Below are positions 33,279 through 43,336 of a DNA stretch of 59,807 bases, piece after piece. Under the pieces are notes generated by a model. The model was not told where the DNA came from and made no database searches. It saw only the letters and a program-made list of their open reading frames with translations. Position 1 is the first letter of the stretch. Each line of letters starts with the position of its first letter. This DNA is from Collinsella sp. OM04-5 (GTDB lineage: Bacteria > Actinomycetota > Coriobacteriia > Coriobacteriales > Coriobacteriaceae), in NCBI RefSeq assembly GCF_003439125.1, contig NZ_QSUU01000016.1, forward strand, positions 1 to 59,807. Reading direction: 5' to 3'. A program made the translations under genes and the position numbers.

Positions 33279-34075
33279 AGCATCACGCCGATCGCAGCAT
33301 GGCGCCCACAGGTGCCGTCCTCGTTACGGTAGGAATAAAAGCGGTCGTTCTGACGCACAGTCGAAAGCTGGGTATCCACGATATTATCCGCGTCCACACC
33401 GATATCTACCAACGCCTCACGAATGGCGGCAGATAGATCGAGCATGCGAGAAGCGCCCGCATCGATGCACGAAAACTCGGCGGCAAAGCGGTCCATGAGT
33501 TCCTGGGATACCTCATATTCGTCAGCCAAGATATGGGGGCCGATATAGGCGGAAACGTCGCTCGCATCGCAGCCGGCAGCATCGCAAAGCGCCTGGCACG
33601 CCTTGGCAGAAATACGTGCAATCGTGCCCTTCCAACCGGAGTGCACCACGGCAAATCCGCCAGGGGCCACCAGCACCACGGGAACGCAGTCGGCAAAGCA
33701 GAGCAGCACGGGCACGTCATGAGCCGTACAGACGATGGCATCGCAGCCCTCGGCAATCTGCTCGCGAACAGCCTCAAGATCGTCGGCACCGTTCGAAGTC
33801 ACCGTAACGATATGGTCACCATGTACCTGATTGGGCACGAGCAGATTATGCTCGCACTCAGTGGCGCCCATAGCTTCGAGCGCTCGACGACGATTTTCTT
33901 GAACAGCAAAGGGGTCATCGCCTACATGCGAGCCCAGGTTGAGCGAGGAGTACGCATCTTCAGAAACGCCACCGGTGCGCTCGGTAAAGGCAAAGCGGAC
34001 ATCGGATGTCGCGCCCTCCACCAACGTAACTCCATCATGGTCGACACGCGAAACGTTGTCCGCACGTGCTGCCAT
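33275..34075 (-). CDS. pgeF: Purine nucleoside phosphorylase/polyphenol oxidase family protein (YfiH/PgeF)
   Basis: Zinc enzyme of the YfiH/LACC1 family, active on purine nucleosides or, in E. coli, as a peptidoglycan editing factor. The 266 residues contain the conserved TERTGGVSEDAYSSLNLGSHVGDD, NQVHGDHI, CDAIVCTAHDVPVLLCFADCVPVV with metal Cys, HSGWKGT and GRHAAIGVML blocks. The start at 34075 follows AGGAGGCTTTAGT. It sits just upstream of pstS with overlapping stop/start codons, an unusual partner for the pst operon. Similar proteins often neighbour ftsZ, and ftsZ is next door. Confidence 0.9.
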   Translation of the reverse strand: MAARADNVSRVDHDGVTLVEGATSDVRFAFTERTGGVSEDAYSSLNLGSHVGDDPFAVQENRRRALEAMGATECEHNLLVPNQVHGDHIVTVTSNGADDLEAVREQIAEGCDAIVCTAHDVPVLLCFADCVPVVLVAPGGFAVVHSGWKGTIARISAKACQALCDAAGCDASDVSAYIGPHILADEYEVSQELMDRFAAEFSCIDAGASRMLDLSAAIREALVDIGVDADNIVDTQLSTVRQNDRFYSYRNEDGTCGRHAAIGVML

Positions 34076-34228
34076 ACTAAAGCCTCCTAATAACACAAGT
34101 ACCGCGGCGTCGCCGCGCAGTCCGCGTTTATACGGCTGTCATACTTCCTTAAAAGGATACCCGCAGCGGTAGGGACCAAACGTAAAGGGAACGTAAGGAG
34201 ATTGGAGGCTTTCGTTTACAAACGAGAA

Positions 34229-34263
34229 ACAAAACGGGGTGCATCCAAATGGACACACCCCGT
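34229..34263 (-). terminator. Terminator of ftsZ
   Basis: On the minus strand ACGGGGTG pairs with CACCCCGT over a ~14-nt loop and is followed by TTTTGTTTCTCG. It begins 23 nt past the ftsZ stop. Confidence 0.8.
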
Positions 34264-34285
34264 GCAGGTCGTTGAGAAAAACGAA

Positions 34286-35440
34286 CTAGAAGCTACCGCG
34301 CTTCAGGAAGTCGGGAAGCTCGAACTGGTCGTTGCCAAAGTTGGGCAGCTCGGTACCACCGACGTTGCGGGTCGGAGCTGCCTGAGCCGGGCTGGCAGCC
34401 GGGGCGGTGCGCTGCGGCTCAGCGGAGGCAGCGGCCTTGCTCTGAGACTGCTGAGCAGCAAAGAGCTCATCCTGACGGTTGACGTTGGAGTCGGAGAAGC
34501 CCGTAGCGATGACGGTGATACGCACCTGATCGCCCAGGGACTCGTCGACAACGGTACCGAAGATGATGTTGGCCTCGGGGTCGACGGCGTTGGCGACAAC
34601 GTCGGCGGCGTCGCTGATCTCCTGGATGCCCAGGTCCTTGGAACCGGCGATGGAGAGCAGCACGCGCGTGGCACCATCGATGGAGCTCTCGAGCAGCGGG
34701 CTGGAGATGGCCTGCTGGGCAGCGTCGACGGCACGAGTATCCCCAGAAGAGGTACCGATACCCATCATGGCGGTACCGGCCTGCTTCATGATGGTCTTAA
34801 CATCGGCGAAGTCCAGGTTGATGATACCGGGGACGGTGATGAGGTCGGTGATGCCCTGGGTGCCCTGGGAAAGGACGCCATCGGCAATCGCGAAGGCCTC
34901 GAGCATGGTGGTCTTCTTCTCGGCGATGTCGAGCAGCTTATCGTTAGGAATGACGATCATGGTGTCGACGCAATCGGAGAGGGTCTTGATGCCCTCCTCG
35001 GCGCTCTTCTTACGCTTGCGGCCCTCGAAGGTGAAGGGCTTGGTCACGACGGCGACGGTCAGTGCGCCGACCTCGTTCATCGCGATATCGGCAACGATGG
35101 GAGCAGCGCCGGTACCGGTGCCGCCGCCCTCGCCGCAGGTGATAAACACCATGTCGGCGCCAGCGAGCGCCTCGGCGATGTCGTCGCGGGACTCATCGGC
35201 AGCCTTGCGGCCAACCTCGGGATTGGCGCCGGCGCCCAGGCCGCGGGTAAGGTCGGTGCCGATGTGCACCTTGATATCGGCATCAGAGATCGCGAGTGCC
35301 TGAGCATCGGTGTTGATGGCAACAAACTCGACGCCGCGGATGCCCTCTTCGATCATTCGATTGACCGCGTTGGTACCGCCGCCGCCGACGCCGACCACCT
35401 TAATGACGGCAAGGTAGTTGTTGATCTCTGTCTCGTGCAT
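34286..35440 (-). CDS. ftsZ: Cell division protein FtsZ
   Basis: Tubulin-like GTPase that forms the division ring. The 384 residues contain [15 protein letters not shown] near residue 18, the tubulin signature [13 protein letters not shown] near residue 103, NFDF-type [16 protein letters not shown], and the C-terminal peptide [11 protein letters not shown] that binds SepF and other partners. I chose ATG 35440, which has CGGAGGACC upstream; an upstream in-frame start adds ten residues with no support. It ends the dcw cluster, with its own upstream region and terminator. Confidence 0.98.
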   Translation of the reverse strand: MHETEINNYLAVIKVVGVGGGGTNAVNRMIEEGIRGVEFVAINTDAQALAISDADIKVHIGTDLTRGLGAGANPEVGRKAADESRDDIAEALAGADMVFITCGEGGGTGTGAAPIVADIAMNEVGALTVAVVTKPFTFEGRKRKKSAEEGIKTLSDCVDTMIVIPNDKLLDIAEKKTTMLEAFAIADGVLSQGTQGITDLITVPGIINLDFADVKTIMKQAGTAMMGIGTSSGDTRAVDAAQQAISSPLLESSIDGATRVLLSIAGSKDLGIQEISDAADVVANAVDPEANIIFGTVVDESLGDQVRITVIATGFSDSNVNRQDELFAAQQSQSKAAASAEPQRTAPAASPAQAAPTRNVGGTELPNFGNDQFELPDFLKRGSF

Positions 35441-35639
35441 GTCGGTCCTCCGAACAAAGGTTATAGCCATAGCATGGGTCGACCCCTGCGCACATTAACC
35501 TTCAGGTTGAAAGTAAATGCAAAGGTAAACCGTATTATGTTTGCACATTATGAACGTATCAGTCAAATAATTGACCGTGAAAACCAAACAAACCAGATAA
35601 ACGGCGTGGTATGGCCCCTCAACAAAGCATCAACCAGCG
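35441..35639 (-). promoter_or_regulatory. ftsZ upstream region with dyads
   Basis: The 199-nt gap holds a dyad TTAACCTTCAGGTTGA (35495-35510) and a second perfect dyad GTCAAATAATTGAC (35562-35575). On the minus strand the first dyad lies in a 19-bp spacer between TTGCAT and TAATGT, the layout used by MerR-family regulators. A related dyad is found upstream of mraZ at 50021-50036. A separate TTGACT (35566-35561) could serve another promoter. Confidence 0.55.
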
Positions 35640-36896
35640 CTACGAGGTCGGAGCATTCCTAAATGTGTAGTTGCCCGGAGAGCGCACATTGATATACGTT
35701 ACGCCCTCTACCTGCGAAAGCAACTTGGTGACTACGCGTTCCTTCTTGGCGATATCGTCCGAATCGCCCAGCGACACCTCAATGCCGTTATTGAGGTTTG
35801 CCGAGATGGCTTCGACCGAAGGCGTGGAAATATCCTTGACTTGTCCCAAGAACTCGCTCGAAAAACCACGCACATAATCCAGGCCGGCCTTAACGGCTTT
35901 GGAGTTCACCGCCTGGCCGGAAACCGGAGCGACATCCGCCGAGACATCAGTCAATAACACCGCGCCATAATGCTTGGCGAGCGCCAGCGCGGCATCGATT
36001 CCGGTCAAGGTATTTGAGCCCTGCCCTGTCGTGATGACGTTGCCCTGGTCGTCCACTTCGACCGACGTCGACAGCGGGGCGATCCAGGTGTCATCGTCTC
36101 CGATAGCCCAGGCAAGGTCGTCGGAGCTGATATACGCAATGGCGATAACTTTACGCTCCGTCGGCGTGATGATAAGCGTATGGGGAAACTGGCGCTGGAC
36201 ATCCACGCCCGAAACCCACGGGTTCTGCTTGAGATCCTCGGTAATCTGGTCGGGATCGACGTTAAAAAGCGACGTTCCCTCGGGCAAGTCGATCAGCTGG
36301 ATAGCATCGTGCTTCGTCACATGCTCGCTGCCTTGAATCTGAATATCAGTGGCAGTAAACAGTCCAGAGTTGATCACCACGATGGCAACGACGACGAGCA
36401 CGGCCAAGACGGCCAGAACGCCGCCCACGATTTTGCCTTTGCCTGTAACGACAGAAGCGGCATCTGATGTTTTATTTGCCATCGCTCCAAGTGAAGATAA
36501 CGGGTTGAAACCTTTTTTACTCGAAGGCTTCTTGGCGGTAGCCGGCACCGATGTCAGCGAGCGCGGTTTCGATGCGCCCAGCGTGAGACCTGGACGCGCC
36601 GCTTTAGTTCCCGTCGAGGGCTTGGGAGCTGCCATGGGACGGGCAGGCTTGGCGCCCATAACAGGCTTTGACGTCACCGAGGGACGCGAGGACTTTTTTG
36701 CGGCCGGACGATTACCGAGCTGCGAGCCGACGACCGGACGACTGGTCTGTCGAGCATGCCTGACAGACTTAGAGTGCGCGACGGTATTGCGTTGAGGTTT
36801 GGCAGGCGCGCCGGAACGCCCTCCGGCGCGGCGGAAGGTGGGTTTCGATGCTCTAGAAGCCGAGGAATTTAACTTCCGGTCTGAGCTCGATGCCAT
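35640..36896 (-). CDS. ftsQ: FtsQ-type divisome protein (POTRA domain)
   Basis: Single-pass membrane protein bridging early and late divisome parts. The 418 residues have a very long, basic, Ser/Pro/Ala-rich cytosolic tail (1-150), one helix (GGVLAVLAVLVVVAIVVIN, about 157-175), a POTRA domain (LFTATDIQIQGSEHVTKHD...) and the FtsQ beta domain. The tail is much longer than the ~25 residues in E. coli and is similar to other high-GC Gram-positives. The start at 36896 follows GGGAGGCGT and overlaps the murB end by 44 nt. Confidence 0.9.
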   Translation of the reverse strand: MASSSDRKLNSSASRASKPTFRRAGGRSGAPAKPQRNTVAHSKSVRHARQTSRPVVGSQLGNRPAAKKSSRPSVTSKPVMGAKPARPMAAPKPSTGTKAARPGLTLGASKPRSLTSVPATAKKPSSKKGFNPLSSLGAMANKTSDAASVVTGKGKIVGGVLAVLAVLVVVAIVVINSGLFTATDIQIQGSEHVTKHDAIQLIDLPEGTSLFNVDPDQITEDLKQNPWVSGVDVQRQFPHTLIITPTERKVIAIAYISSDDLAWAIGDDDTWIAPLSTSVEVDDQGNVITTGQGSNTLTGIDAALALAKHYGAVLLTDVSADVAPVSGQAVNSKAVKAGLDYVRGFSSEFLGQVKDISTPSVEAISANLNNGIEVSLGDSDDIAKKERVVTKLLSQVEGVTYINVRSPGNYTFRNAPTS

Positions 36897-37764
36897 ACGC
36901 CTCCCTCACCTTTCCGTGCACATGTCTGATAACCGCGGCAACGTCATCGGCCGTGGCAGTTCCGTTATTAACGATAAAATTAGCGTGAACGGGCGAAACT
37001 TCCGCGCCGCCAATCGAAAAACCCTTTAATCCACAATCCTCGATAAGCTTGCCCACACTCGCATCGGGCGGGTTGCGAAAGACAGACCCGCAGGATGCGC
37101 GACCCATGGGCTGCGTACGCTTGCGCCTTGTAAGGTACCGCTCCATGCGCTCGCGAATGTCGGCCTTGGGCGCCGGTTTAAGCTTGAGCACGCACTCGAG
37201 GATGATCTCATTGCGGGGAAGGCTACATTCGCGGTAGCCCCAAGAGATCTCGGACCCCGCATAATGCTTGATACCGGATGCCGGGTCAAACGTTACGACA
37301 TCCTCAACCAGCGAGCCAATCCACTCGGTCCGCGTGCCGGCATTCATAGATATCGCACCGCCGACCGAACCAGGAATGCCAACGGCAAACTCAAGGCCCG
37401 AGAGGCTACGCGACAGGGCATCGTTGACCAGGCGCGCAAACATCACGCCCGCACCGACCGTCAGCGTACAACCGTCATCGGCAACAACCGTGCGCTGGAA
37501 CTCACGTCCGAGCGAAATGACGGCACCGCGATAACCGCCATCGGCAACCAGCAGATTGGAGCCCTTGCCGATGATGACCCACGGCACCTGCTCGCGATCG
37601 AGCACCGCCACGGCGCGGCGGAGGGCATGATAGCTATGGCACGTCACAAAGAGGTCGGCCTTGCCGCCGATACGATAGCTCGTATGACGCGCAAGGCGCT
37701 CGTCCTCGATCACATCCGTGTCGATCATGCCCGAGAGCGCCATGACGGCGTTAAACAGACCCAT
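36853..37764 (-). CDS. murB: UDP-N-acetylenolpyruvoylglucosamine reductase
   Basis: FAD/NADPH enzyme that finishes UDP-MurNAc. The 303 residues contain HTSYRIGGKADLFV near residue 28, VIIGKGSNLLVADGGYRGAVI, GIPGSVGGAISMNAGTR and the catalytic Ser in GRASCGSVFRNP near residue 228, as in type IIb MurB. The ATG at 37764 is 5 nt past the murC stop with a weak ribosome binding site, so coupling to murC is likely. It overlaps ftsQ by 44 nt. Confidence 0.96.
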   Translation of the reverse strand: MGLFNAVMALSGMIDTDVIEDERLARHTSYRIGGKADLFVTCHSYHALRRAVAVLDREQVPWVIIGKGSNLLVADGGYRGAVISLGREFQRTVVADDGCTLTVGAGVMFARLVNDALSRSLSGLEFAVGIPGSVGGAISMNAGTRTEWIGSLVEDVVTFDPASGIKHYAGSEISWGYRECSLPRNEIILECVLKLKPAPKADIRERMERYLTRRKRTQPMGRASCGSVFRNPPDASVGKLIEDCGLKGFSIGGAEVSPVHANFIVNNGTATADDVAAVIRHVHGKVREAYGIELRPEVKFLGF

Positions 37765-37769
37765 TAGAC

Positions 37770-39188
37770 TTAAGCGTCTTTCTTGGCAGTCAGATACTCA
37801 ATGAACTCGGGACCGACGGTCGTAACGTCGCCGGCACCCATGGTGAGCAGCAGGTCGCCCTCGCCCACCATCTGCTCGAGCTCCTGATTGAGCTCAAGAC
37901 GGCTGGAGCAGTACACGACCTCCTTGCCAGGATGCTTGGCGCGCACGGTATCGGCGAGCATCTTAGAGGTGACACCCGGAATGGGCATCTCGCCAGCCGA
38001 GAACACATCAATCAGCAGCAGTTTATCGGCATTGGCAAATGCATCGGCAAAGTCCTCGCACAGGGCCTGCAGGCGCGAATAGCGGTGCGGCTGGAACACG
38101 ACGTCGACGTGCTTGTAACCCAGCGACGAAGCGGCAGCAAGCGTCGCCTTGATCTCGGTGGGGTGATGGCCGTAATCATCGACCACGGTGATGCCATTGA
38201 TATCGCCCACGTGGGTAAAGCGACGGCGGACGCCCTCAAAGCTCGAGAGCGCCTTGGCGGCGGCGTCGATGTCAAGGCCCAGGACATGGGCGACGGTGAG
38301 CACCGCCGTGGCGTTGAGCATGTTGTGGCGACCGGGATTGCTCTTGATCTCCACAGCGCGCTCAGTGCCGTCCTCAAAGCGAACGATAAAGTCACTCTGG
38401 ATGCCCTTGACATCCGGGTGCATGCAGACGATGTCGTTGCTCTCGGCAAAGCCGTAGGAAAGCACGTGACGGCCCGTCGACTTGGCGAGCTCGACCAGAT
38501 GCGGGTCCTCACCGCAGACGATGACGGTGCCGTCCTCGCCCACCAGGCTCATGAATTTGGCGAAAGTTGCCTCGATCTCCTCGATACCCGAGTAGTGATC
38601 GAGGTGGTCGGCCTCGACGTTGGTCACAATGACTACGTTGGGGTTCAGGAACAGGAAGGAGCTGTCGGACTCGTCGGCCTCGGCGACAAAGTAGTCGCCC
38701 GAGCCGTTCTTGCCGTTCGTGTCATAGCCCTCGACGATGCCACCGATCAGGAAGCTCGGATCCAGACCCATGCGGTCGAGCATGGTGGCACACATCGAAG
38801 ACGTGGTGGTCTTGCCATGCGTGCCGGCAACAGCGACGGTGGTGTAGCCGTGACCCAAAGCAGAGAGCATCTTGGCACGGGGCCACACGGGAATACCAAG
38901 CTCGCGAGCGCGCACGAGTTCAGGGTTGGACTCCGGAATAGCGGTGGAGACAACAACCACGTCGGGCTTGACCTCGTCGATCGTGGCGGCCTCATGGCCC
39001 ACATGCACCTTCACACCAGCGCGGGTAAGCTGGCGGATATAACGTGACGTCTTAAGGTCGGAGCCGGTAACGGCATAACCGCGCTCGTGCAGAACGAGGG
39101 CGATGCCGCTCATGCCGGCGCCGCCGATACCGATAAAGTGGGCGCTCTTAAACTCGGGCGCGGAGGTTGCAGTCTGGGAATCAGCCAT
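37770..39188 (-). CDS. murC: UDP-N-acetylmuramate-L-alanine ligase
   Basis: Adds L-Ala to UDP-MurNAc. The 472 residues start with the nucleotide-sensing FIGIGGAGMSGIALVLHERGY, have the ATP loop VAGTHGKTTTSSM near residue 116, HNMLNATAVLTVAHVLG, and DDYGHHPTEIKATL near residue 345. I chose ATG 39188 (CAAGGAG upstream); a longer frame adds nine residues. Confidence 0.97.
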   Translation of the reverse strand: MADSQTATSAPEFKSAHFIGIGGAGMSGIALVLHERGYAVTGSDLKTSRYIRQLTRAGVKVHVGHEAATIDEVKPDVVVVSTAIPESNPELVRARELGIPVWPRAKMLSALGHGYTTVAVAGTHGKTTTSSMCATMLDRMGLDPSFLIGGIVEGYDTNGKNGSGDYFVAEADESDSSFLFLNPNVVIVTNVEADHLDHYSGIEEIEATFAKFMSLVGEDGTVIVCGEDPHLVELAKSTGRHVLSYGFAESNDIVCMHPDVKGIQSDFIVRFEDGTERAVEIKSNPGRHNMLNATAVLTVAHVLGLDIDAAAKALSSFEGVRRRFTHVGDINGITVVDDYGHHPTEIKATLAAASSLGYKHVDVVFQPHRYSRLQALCEDFADAFANADKLLLIDVFSAGEMPIPGVTSKMLADTVRAKHPGKEVVYCSSRLELNQELEQMVGEGDLLLTMGAGDVTTVGPEFIEYLTAKKDA

Positions 39189-39285
39189 GTGCTCGTGTAC
39201 TCCTTGCGTAAACACTGCCTGTAACCCGTTAACTGTACCGCACCTACCGCATCAGCGCGAGGGCGACCGAAGATATCCCGTCTAA

Positions 39286-40401
39286 CTAACGCAAACCCTC
39301 TACTGCATCCGCCAGAAGAGCGGCGGCTCTATCCTGAGCCAGACCACGCGCCGCCTGACGCATGGCGTCGCGCGCCGCCGCGTCATCGACCAGGTGCAGC
39401 AGCTCATCGGCAAAGGCAGAACCGTCGATATCGGCATCGGCGCAGAGCACGCCGGCCCCGGCGTCGACCAGATAACGGGCATTGGTGGTTTGGTGGTCGG
39501 CCGTCGCATGCGGGTACGGCACGAGCACCGAAGGCACGGCGAGCGCAGCGATCTCGGCCACGCTCGATGCTCCCGAACGCGATAGCACCAAATCGGCAGC
39601 AGCCAGCATGTCGCCCATGTTGTCGATGTAAGGCTGGACGCGGTAACGCTTCGCCTCCTCGAGCGTCAGCGCCAAAGCGCGCTCGGTCTCCTCAAAGCCG
39701 TCGGCACCCGTCGAATGCAACACATAGAGGTTCTTGCGCGAAAGCAGCTCGTTTTTGAGCGAAGCCACGCGCTCGTTGAGGTGCTGGGCGCCGAGTGAAC
39801 CGCCAAAGACGAGCAGCAGCGTAGCGTCCTCGGGAACGCCAAGTGCCTTGCGGCCGCGAGCGCGATCGCCCTCGATCACCGAGCGACGTACGGGGTTGCC
39901 GGTCATGAGCACGTGGTCAGGGTCACCTTCGCGCTCAAAGACCGAGCGCGCTGCCGGCACCGAGATGCACACGCGAGCGGCGTGGGAGTTCATCATCTTG
40001 TTGGCCAGGCCCGGAACAGAGTTCTGCTCATGTAGCAGATACGGAACGCCTGCGCCCTTGCACCACCCCAGCAGCGGAACCTCGACATAGGCACCAAAAC
40101 CGATGGCAGCATCGGGCTTGCCGACCTTTGAGAAATGACTGGCGAGCGCACGCTTGGCCTTGTTGACACGCCACAGCGAGGTCAGCGCCGTCCAGGGACG
40201 GGAGCGGTCGAAGCCCGTGACCGTAATGGGCACAAAATCAAACCCAGCCTCGGGGACCAGACGACCCTCGAGCTTGCGCGACTGGCCCACGAACACAACG
40301 TGGTGGCCACGGTCATGCAGCTCCTCGGCCAAAGCGAGCGCGGGGTTAATGTGTCCTGCCGTGCCGCCGGCTGCAATAGCAACGGTCATCTTATCGGTCA
40401 T
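39286..40401 (-). CDS. murG: Lipid II synthase MurG
   Basis: Membrane-associated glycosyltransferase that adds GlcNAc to lipid I. The 371 residues have G-loops AAGGTAGHINPALALAEEL at the N-terminus and FGGSLGAQHLNE near residue 190. The donor-binding SRSGASSVAEIAALAVPSVLVPYPHATADHQTTNA is near residue 265. The start at 40401 overlaps the ftsW end by 11 nt. Confidence 0.97.
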   Translation of the reverse strand: MTDKMTVAIAAGGTAGHINPALALAEELHDRGHHVVFVGQSRKLEGRLVPEAGFDFVPITVTGFDRSRPWTALTSLWRVNKAKRALASHFSKVGKPDAAIGFGAYVEVPLLGWCKGAGVPYLLHEQNSVPGLANKMMNSHAARVCISVPAARSVFEREGDPDHVLMTGNPVRRSVIEGDRARGRKALGVPEDATLLLVFGGSLGAQHLNERVASLKNELLSRKNLYVLHSTGADGFEETERALALTLEEAKRYRVQPYIDNMGDMLAAADLVLSRSGASSVAEIAALAVPSVLVPYPHATADHQTTNARYLVDAGAGVLCADADIDGSAFADELLHLVDDAAARDAMRQAARGLAQDRAAALLADAVEGLR

Positions 40402-41917
40402 GGTAGTCCCTTCGTACACGCGGTCCCTGGTCGTCGGTGCGCAAACGCGCCGACGGGTCCGAGTTCAAATCGATTCGATTATATCCGCCGCCCGCGCTGC
40501 GAGGGCTGGGGCGCTGCGGACGACCTTGCGGCGCCGTTCGCTGACGCGGACGGGCTGCCGGCTCGGTCGCAGAGCCATCCAGAACGGTAAAGCCGTTACG
40601 CGAAGATCGCTCGCCGCGTACGTGGGGCACGCCGGCGGTACTCTCATCCATAACGGCAAAGCTCTCGCGGCGACGGTCGTACTCATCGCGACGGGCGCTC
40701 TCGTACGAAACGCGCAGGATCAGACCGGCAAGCATAAGCGACACAATAATCGACGAACCGCCGTAGCTAATAAACGGCAACGGTTTGCCCGTCATGGGAA
40801 ACACGTTGAGGATGCCCAGCGCATTGATCAAAAACTGCACCGCGAGAATGACCGCGGAGCCAGACGCCATGAGCGCGCCCCGACGATCGGTCGCCTGCTC
40901 GGCAATGCGAAACGCCGAGTAGATCAGCATCGCAAACACCAAGAAGAACAGCACGGTTCCGACAAAACCGACTTCCTCGCCAATGATGGCCAGGATGTAG
41001 TCATTGTGCGCCTCGGGCAGATACGAGTACTTCATGGTTGAGTTGCCGATGCCACGGCCGAACAGACCGCCCGAGGCAAAGGCCATGATGGCAAGCGTGG
41101 CCTGATAGCCGTCACCATACTCGTCGGCCCAAGGGTTCAAGGCAACCTGAATACGCACCATACGGTACGGCTCTGCAACAAGCGCAATCACGATCACGAG
41201 AATGCCGAAGATTATCACGCCGATGATAAATTTGGGGTCGAGACCCGCAAACAACGCCATGCACATGAGGGTCAGCAGGATGATCAGGACGGTACCGAAA
41301 TCGGGCTGGATAAAGATCAGAAAGAGCGGAATGCCCAGGTAGATGCCCATCTTGCGAAGGAATTCGTTGATGTTGCCACCGGGCGAAAAAAAGCGATCAA
41401 GCATGATGGCCGAATACGCAATGGCAAATGGCTTTAAAAACTCGGAAGGCTGGAACTGAATGCCGGCGATGTTGAGCCAGCGCGTGGCGCCACGGCTGCC
41501 GCTGCCCACCAAGAACACCAGAAACAGTAGCCCTATCATGCCTATGAGGAAGATCCTGAGCACATCCTCCCCAAACCAGCTGTCCGGCAAAACGCGCACG
41601 ATGGCAATCAGCGCCAGAACACCGACCACGGCAAACGCAGCCTGTCGACCCAGAAAAAACGTCGCTGAGCCATTCTCGTGCAGCGCCTCGACCGAAGACG
41701 CCGAGTACACCATCAGCAGGCCAAAACACACCAAGATAAACAGACAGGCCATGAATATCAGACGGGGGCGCATGATGCGGGCGGGAACGCCGGCAATATA
41801 GCGTTCGCTAAACGACTGCCCGCCGCGACCGGAACGCGGTGTGCTACGCCGCGAGGAAGCACGGTCCGAGTCGGGCCTCCTCATACCTTGTCGGGGGCTC
41901 TCCTCTCTCACCGGCAA
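40391..41917 (-). CDS. ftsW: Peptidoglycan polymerase FtsW (SEDS family)
   Basis: Septal glycan polymerase with ten predicted helices. Motifs include GLLMVYSASSVEA, ATRWLNIAGIQFQPSEFLK (the catalytic-region Asp motif follows in IQPDFGTVLII), PEAHNDYILAIIGEEVGFVG and FPMTGKPLPFISYGGSSI. The C-terminal ~95 residues are an Arg-rich cytosolic tail. The start is uncertain: TTG 41917, GTG 41911 or ATG 41884 are all in frame within an Arg/Ser-rich N-tail. I give the longest, which begins four bases after the murD stop. Reading runs on into the murG start. Confidence 0.93.
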   Translation of the reverse strand: MPVREESPRQGMRRPDSDRASSRRSTPRSGRGGQSFSERYIAGVPARIMRPRLIFMACLFILVCFGLLMVYSASSVEALHENGSATFFLGRQAAFAVVGVLALIAIVRVLPDSWFGEDVLRIFLIGMIGLLFLVFLVGSGSRGATRWLNIAGIQFQPSEFLKPFAIAYSAIMLDRFFSPGGNINEFLRKMGIYLGIPLFLIFIQPDFGTVLIILLTLMCMALFAGLDPKFIIGVIIFGILVIVIALVAEPYRMVRIQVALNPWADEYGDGYQATLAIMAFASGGLFGRGIGNSTMKYSYLPEAHNDYILAIIGEEVGFVGTVLFFLVFAMLIYSAFRIAEQATDRRGALMASGSAVILAVQFLINALGILNVFPMTGKPLPFISYGGSSIIVSLMLAGLILRVSYESARRDEYDRRRESFAVMDESTAGVPHVRGERSSRNGFTVLDGSATEPAARPRQRTAPQGRPQRPSPRSAGGGYNRIDLNSDPSARLRTDDQGPRVRRDYHDR

Positions 41918-41920
41918 CCC

Positions 41921-43327
41921 CTATTCCATTTGCGATTTCGCTGCAGCGGCAAGCTGGGCCACATAGTCCTTAAACACGCGGCCGCGCTCCTCATAGCCCG
42001 AGAACTCATCGAACGAAGAGCAGGCAGGAGAAAGTAAGATCACGTCGCCACGGCTCGACAGCGAACGAGCAACGTCCACGGCATCGCGTAGGTCATCCGC
42101 CTGGGCGATATCCACATCGCCATCGACATCGGCCTCGTCCATAGCGGCGGTGAAGCGCTCGCGCGCATCGCCAAAGCAGACGACCGAGCGCACGTTATCC
42201 ATAACAACGCGCGCGAAGTCCGTGAGCGGCGTGCCCTTATCGTGGCCGCCGAGCAGCAAGATCACGTCGTCATCGGGAAATGCCGTCAGCGCCTTCTCGA
42301 CCGCGTCGGTGTTGGTCGCCTTGGAATCGTTGACGTAGCGCACACCGTCAATCTCGCCGCACGGCTCCACGCGATGCTCGAGCGGCTGGAACGAGGCCAG
42401 ACCGCGGCGGACACCATCGACATCGGCACCGACGGCCAGAGCAGCCGTGGCGGCACATAAGGCATTGATGACATTGTGATGGCCCGAGATCTTGAGCTCG
42501 GACGTGGCGACAAGCTGAGTCTCGACGCCCTTTAGGCGCACGACCATTTTGCCGTCGCGCACAAAGGCGGCATCTGCACCCTCGGGCTCGTCAAAAGCGA
42601 CCTTGCAGATGCGGCGACCCGGCGTATAGATGTACTCATCGAACTCGTGAATGCCGGCGTCTTCGACGTCGACAACCACCAGATCGTCATCGACCATATT
42701 GTCAAACAGCTTGATCTTGGCAAGCGCATAGTTCTTATGGCTCTTATGCCAGCCCAAGTGGTCGGGAGTGATGTTGAGCAGCACCGCCACGCGAGGGTGG
42801 AGCTCGGTGGTCGTAGCAATCTGATAGCTCGAGAGCTCAGCCACAAACCACTCGTTGTGGGCTCGTCCGTCAATCTCGTTGACCGGCGGCTCGCCGATGT
42901 TGCCGACAGCTACGCTGGCCTCGCCGGCAGCCTTGAGCAGATAATCAGTCAGCGACGTGGTGGTCGTCTTGCCGTTGGTGCCCGTGATGGCAATCCAGTT
43001 ATCGGGCGACAGGCGATAGGCAAACTCGGGCTCACCCATAATCTGGGCGGCATGCTCGCGCCCGGCCTTAAAGAAGCCCGAGAACTCCGAGATGCCCGGG
43101 CACGTCACGCATACGTCATAGGCGCCCTCGACCTGTTCGGTCCCATAGACAAACGACGCGCCAGCAGCCTCGAGCGCACGCGTGGCGTCATTGGGCTCAG
43201 AGGTGCCGCCGCCATACACGGTAACGGCGCTTACGCGCTCTGGATGTGCCAGCGCCCAGCGGGCGACATCGAGACCGGATTTGCCCTGACCCAAAACGAG
43301 CAGGCTAAAGACATCAGCAAGAGGCAT
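41921..43327 (-). CDS. murD: UDP-N-acetylmuramoylalanine-D-glutamate ligase
   Basis: Adds D-Glu to the growing peptide. The 468 residues have LVLGQGKSGLDVARWAL at the start, ATP loop ITGTNGKTTTTSL near residue 114, LNITPDHLGWHKSHKNYA near residue 185, and YVNDSKATNTDAVEKAL near residue 330. The ATG at 43327 has a weak GTGGTCTTTC leader, 9 nt past mraY, which suggests coupling. Confidence 0.97.
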   Translation of the reverse strand: MPLADVFSLLVLGQGKSGLDVARWALAHPERVSAVTVYGGGTSEPNDATRALEAAGASFVYGTEQVEGAYDVCVTCPGISEFSGFFKAGREHAAQIMGEPEFAYRLSPDNWIAITGTNGKTTTTSLTDYLLKAAGEASVAVGNIGEPPVNEIDGRAHNEWFVAELSSYQIATTTELHPRVAVLLNITPDHLGWHKSHKNYALAKIKLFDNMVDDDLVVVDVEDAGIHEFDEYIYTPGRRICKVAFDEPEGADAAFVRDGKMVVRLKGVETQLVATSELKISGHHNVINALCAATAALAVGADVDGVRRGLASFQPLEHRVEPCGEIDGVRYVNDSKATNTDAVEKALTAFPDDDVILLLGGHDKGTPLTDFARVVMDNVRSVVCFGDARERFTAAMDEADVDGDVDIAQADDLRDAVDVARSLSSRGDVILLSPACSSFDEFSGYEERGRVFKDYVAQLAAAAKSQME

Positions 43328-43336
43328 GAAAGACCA

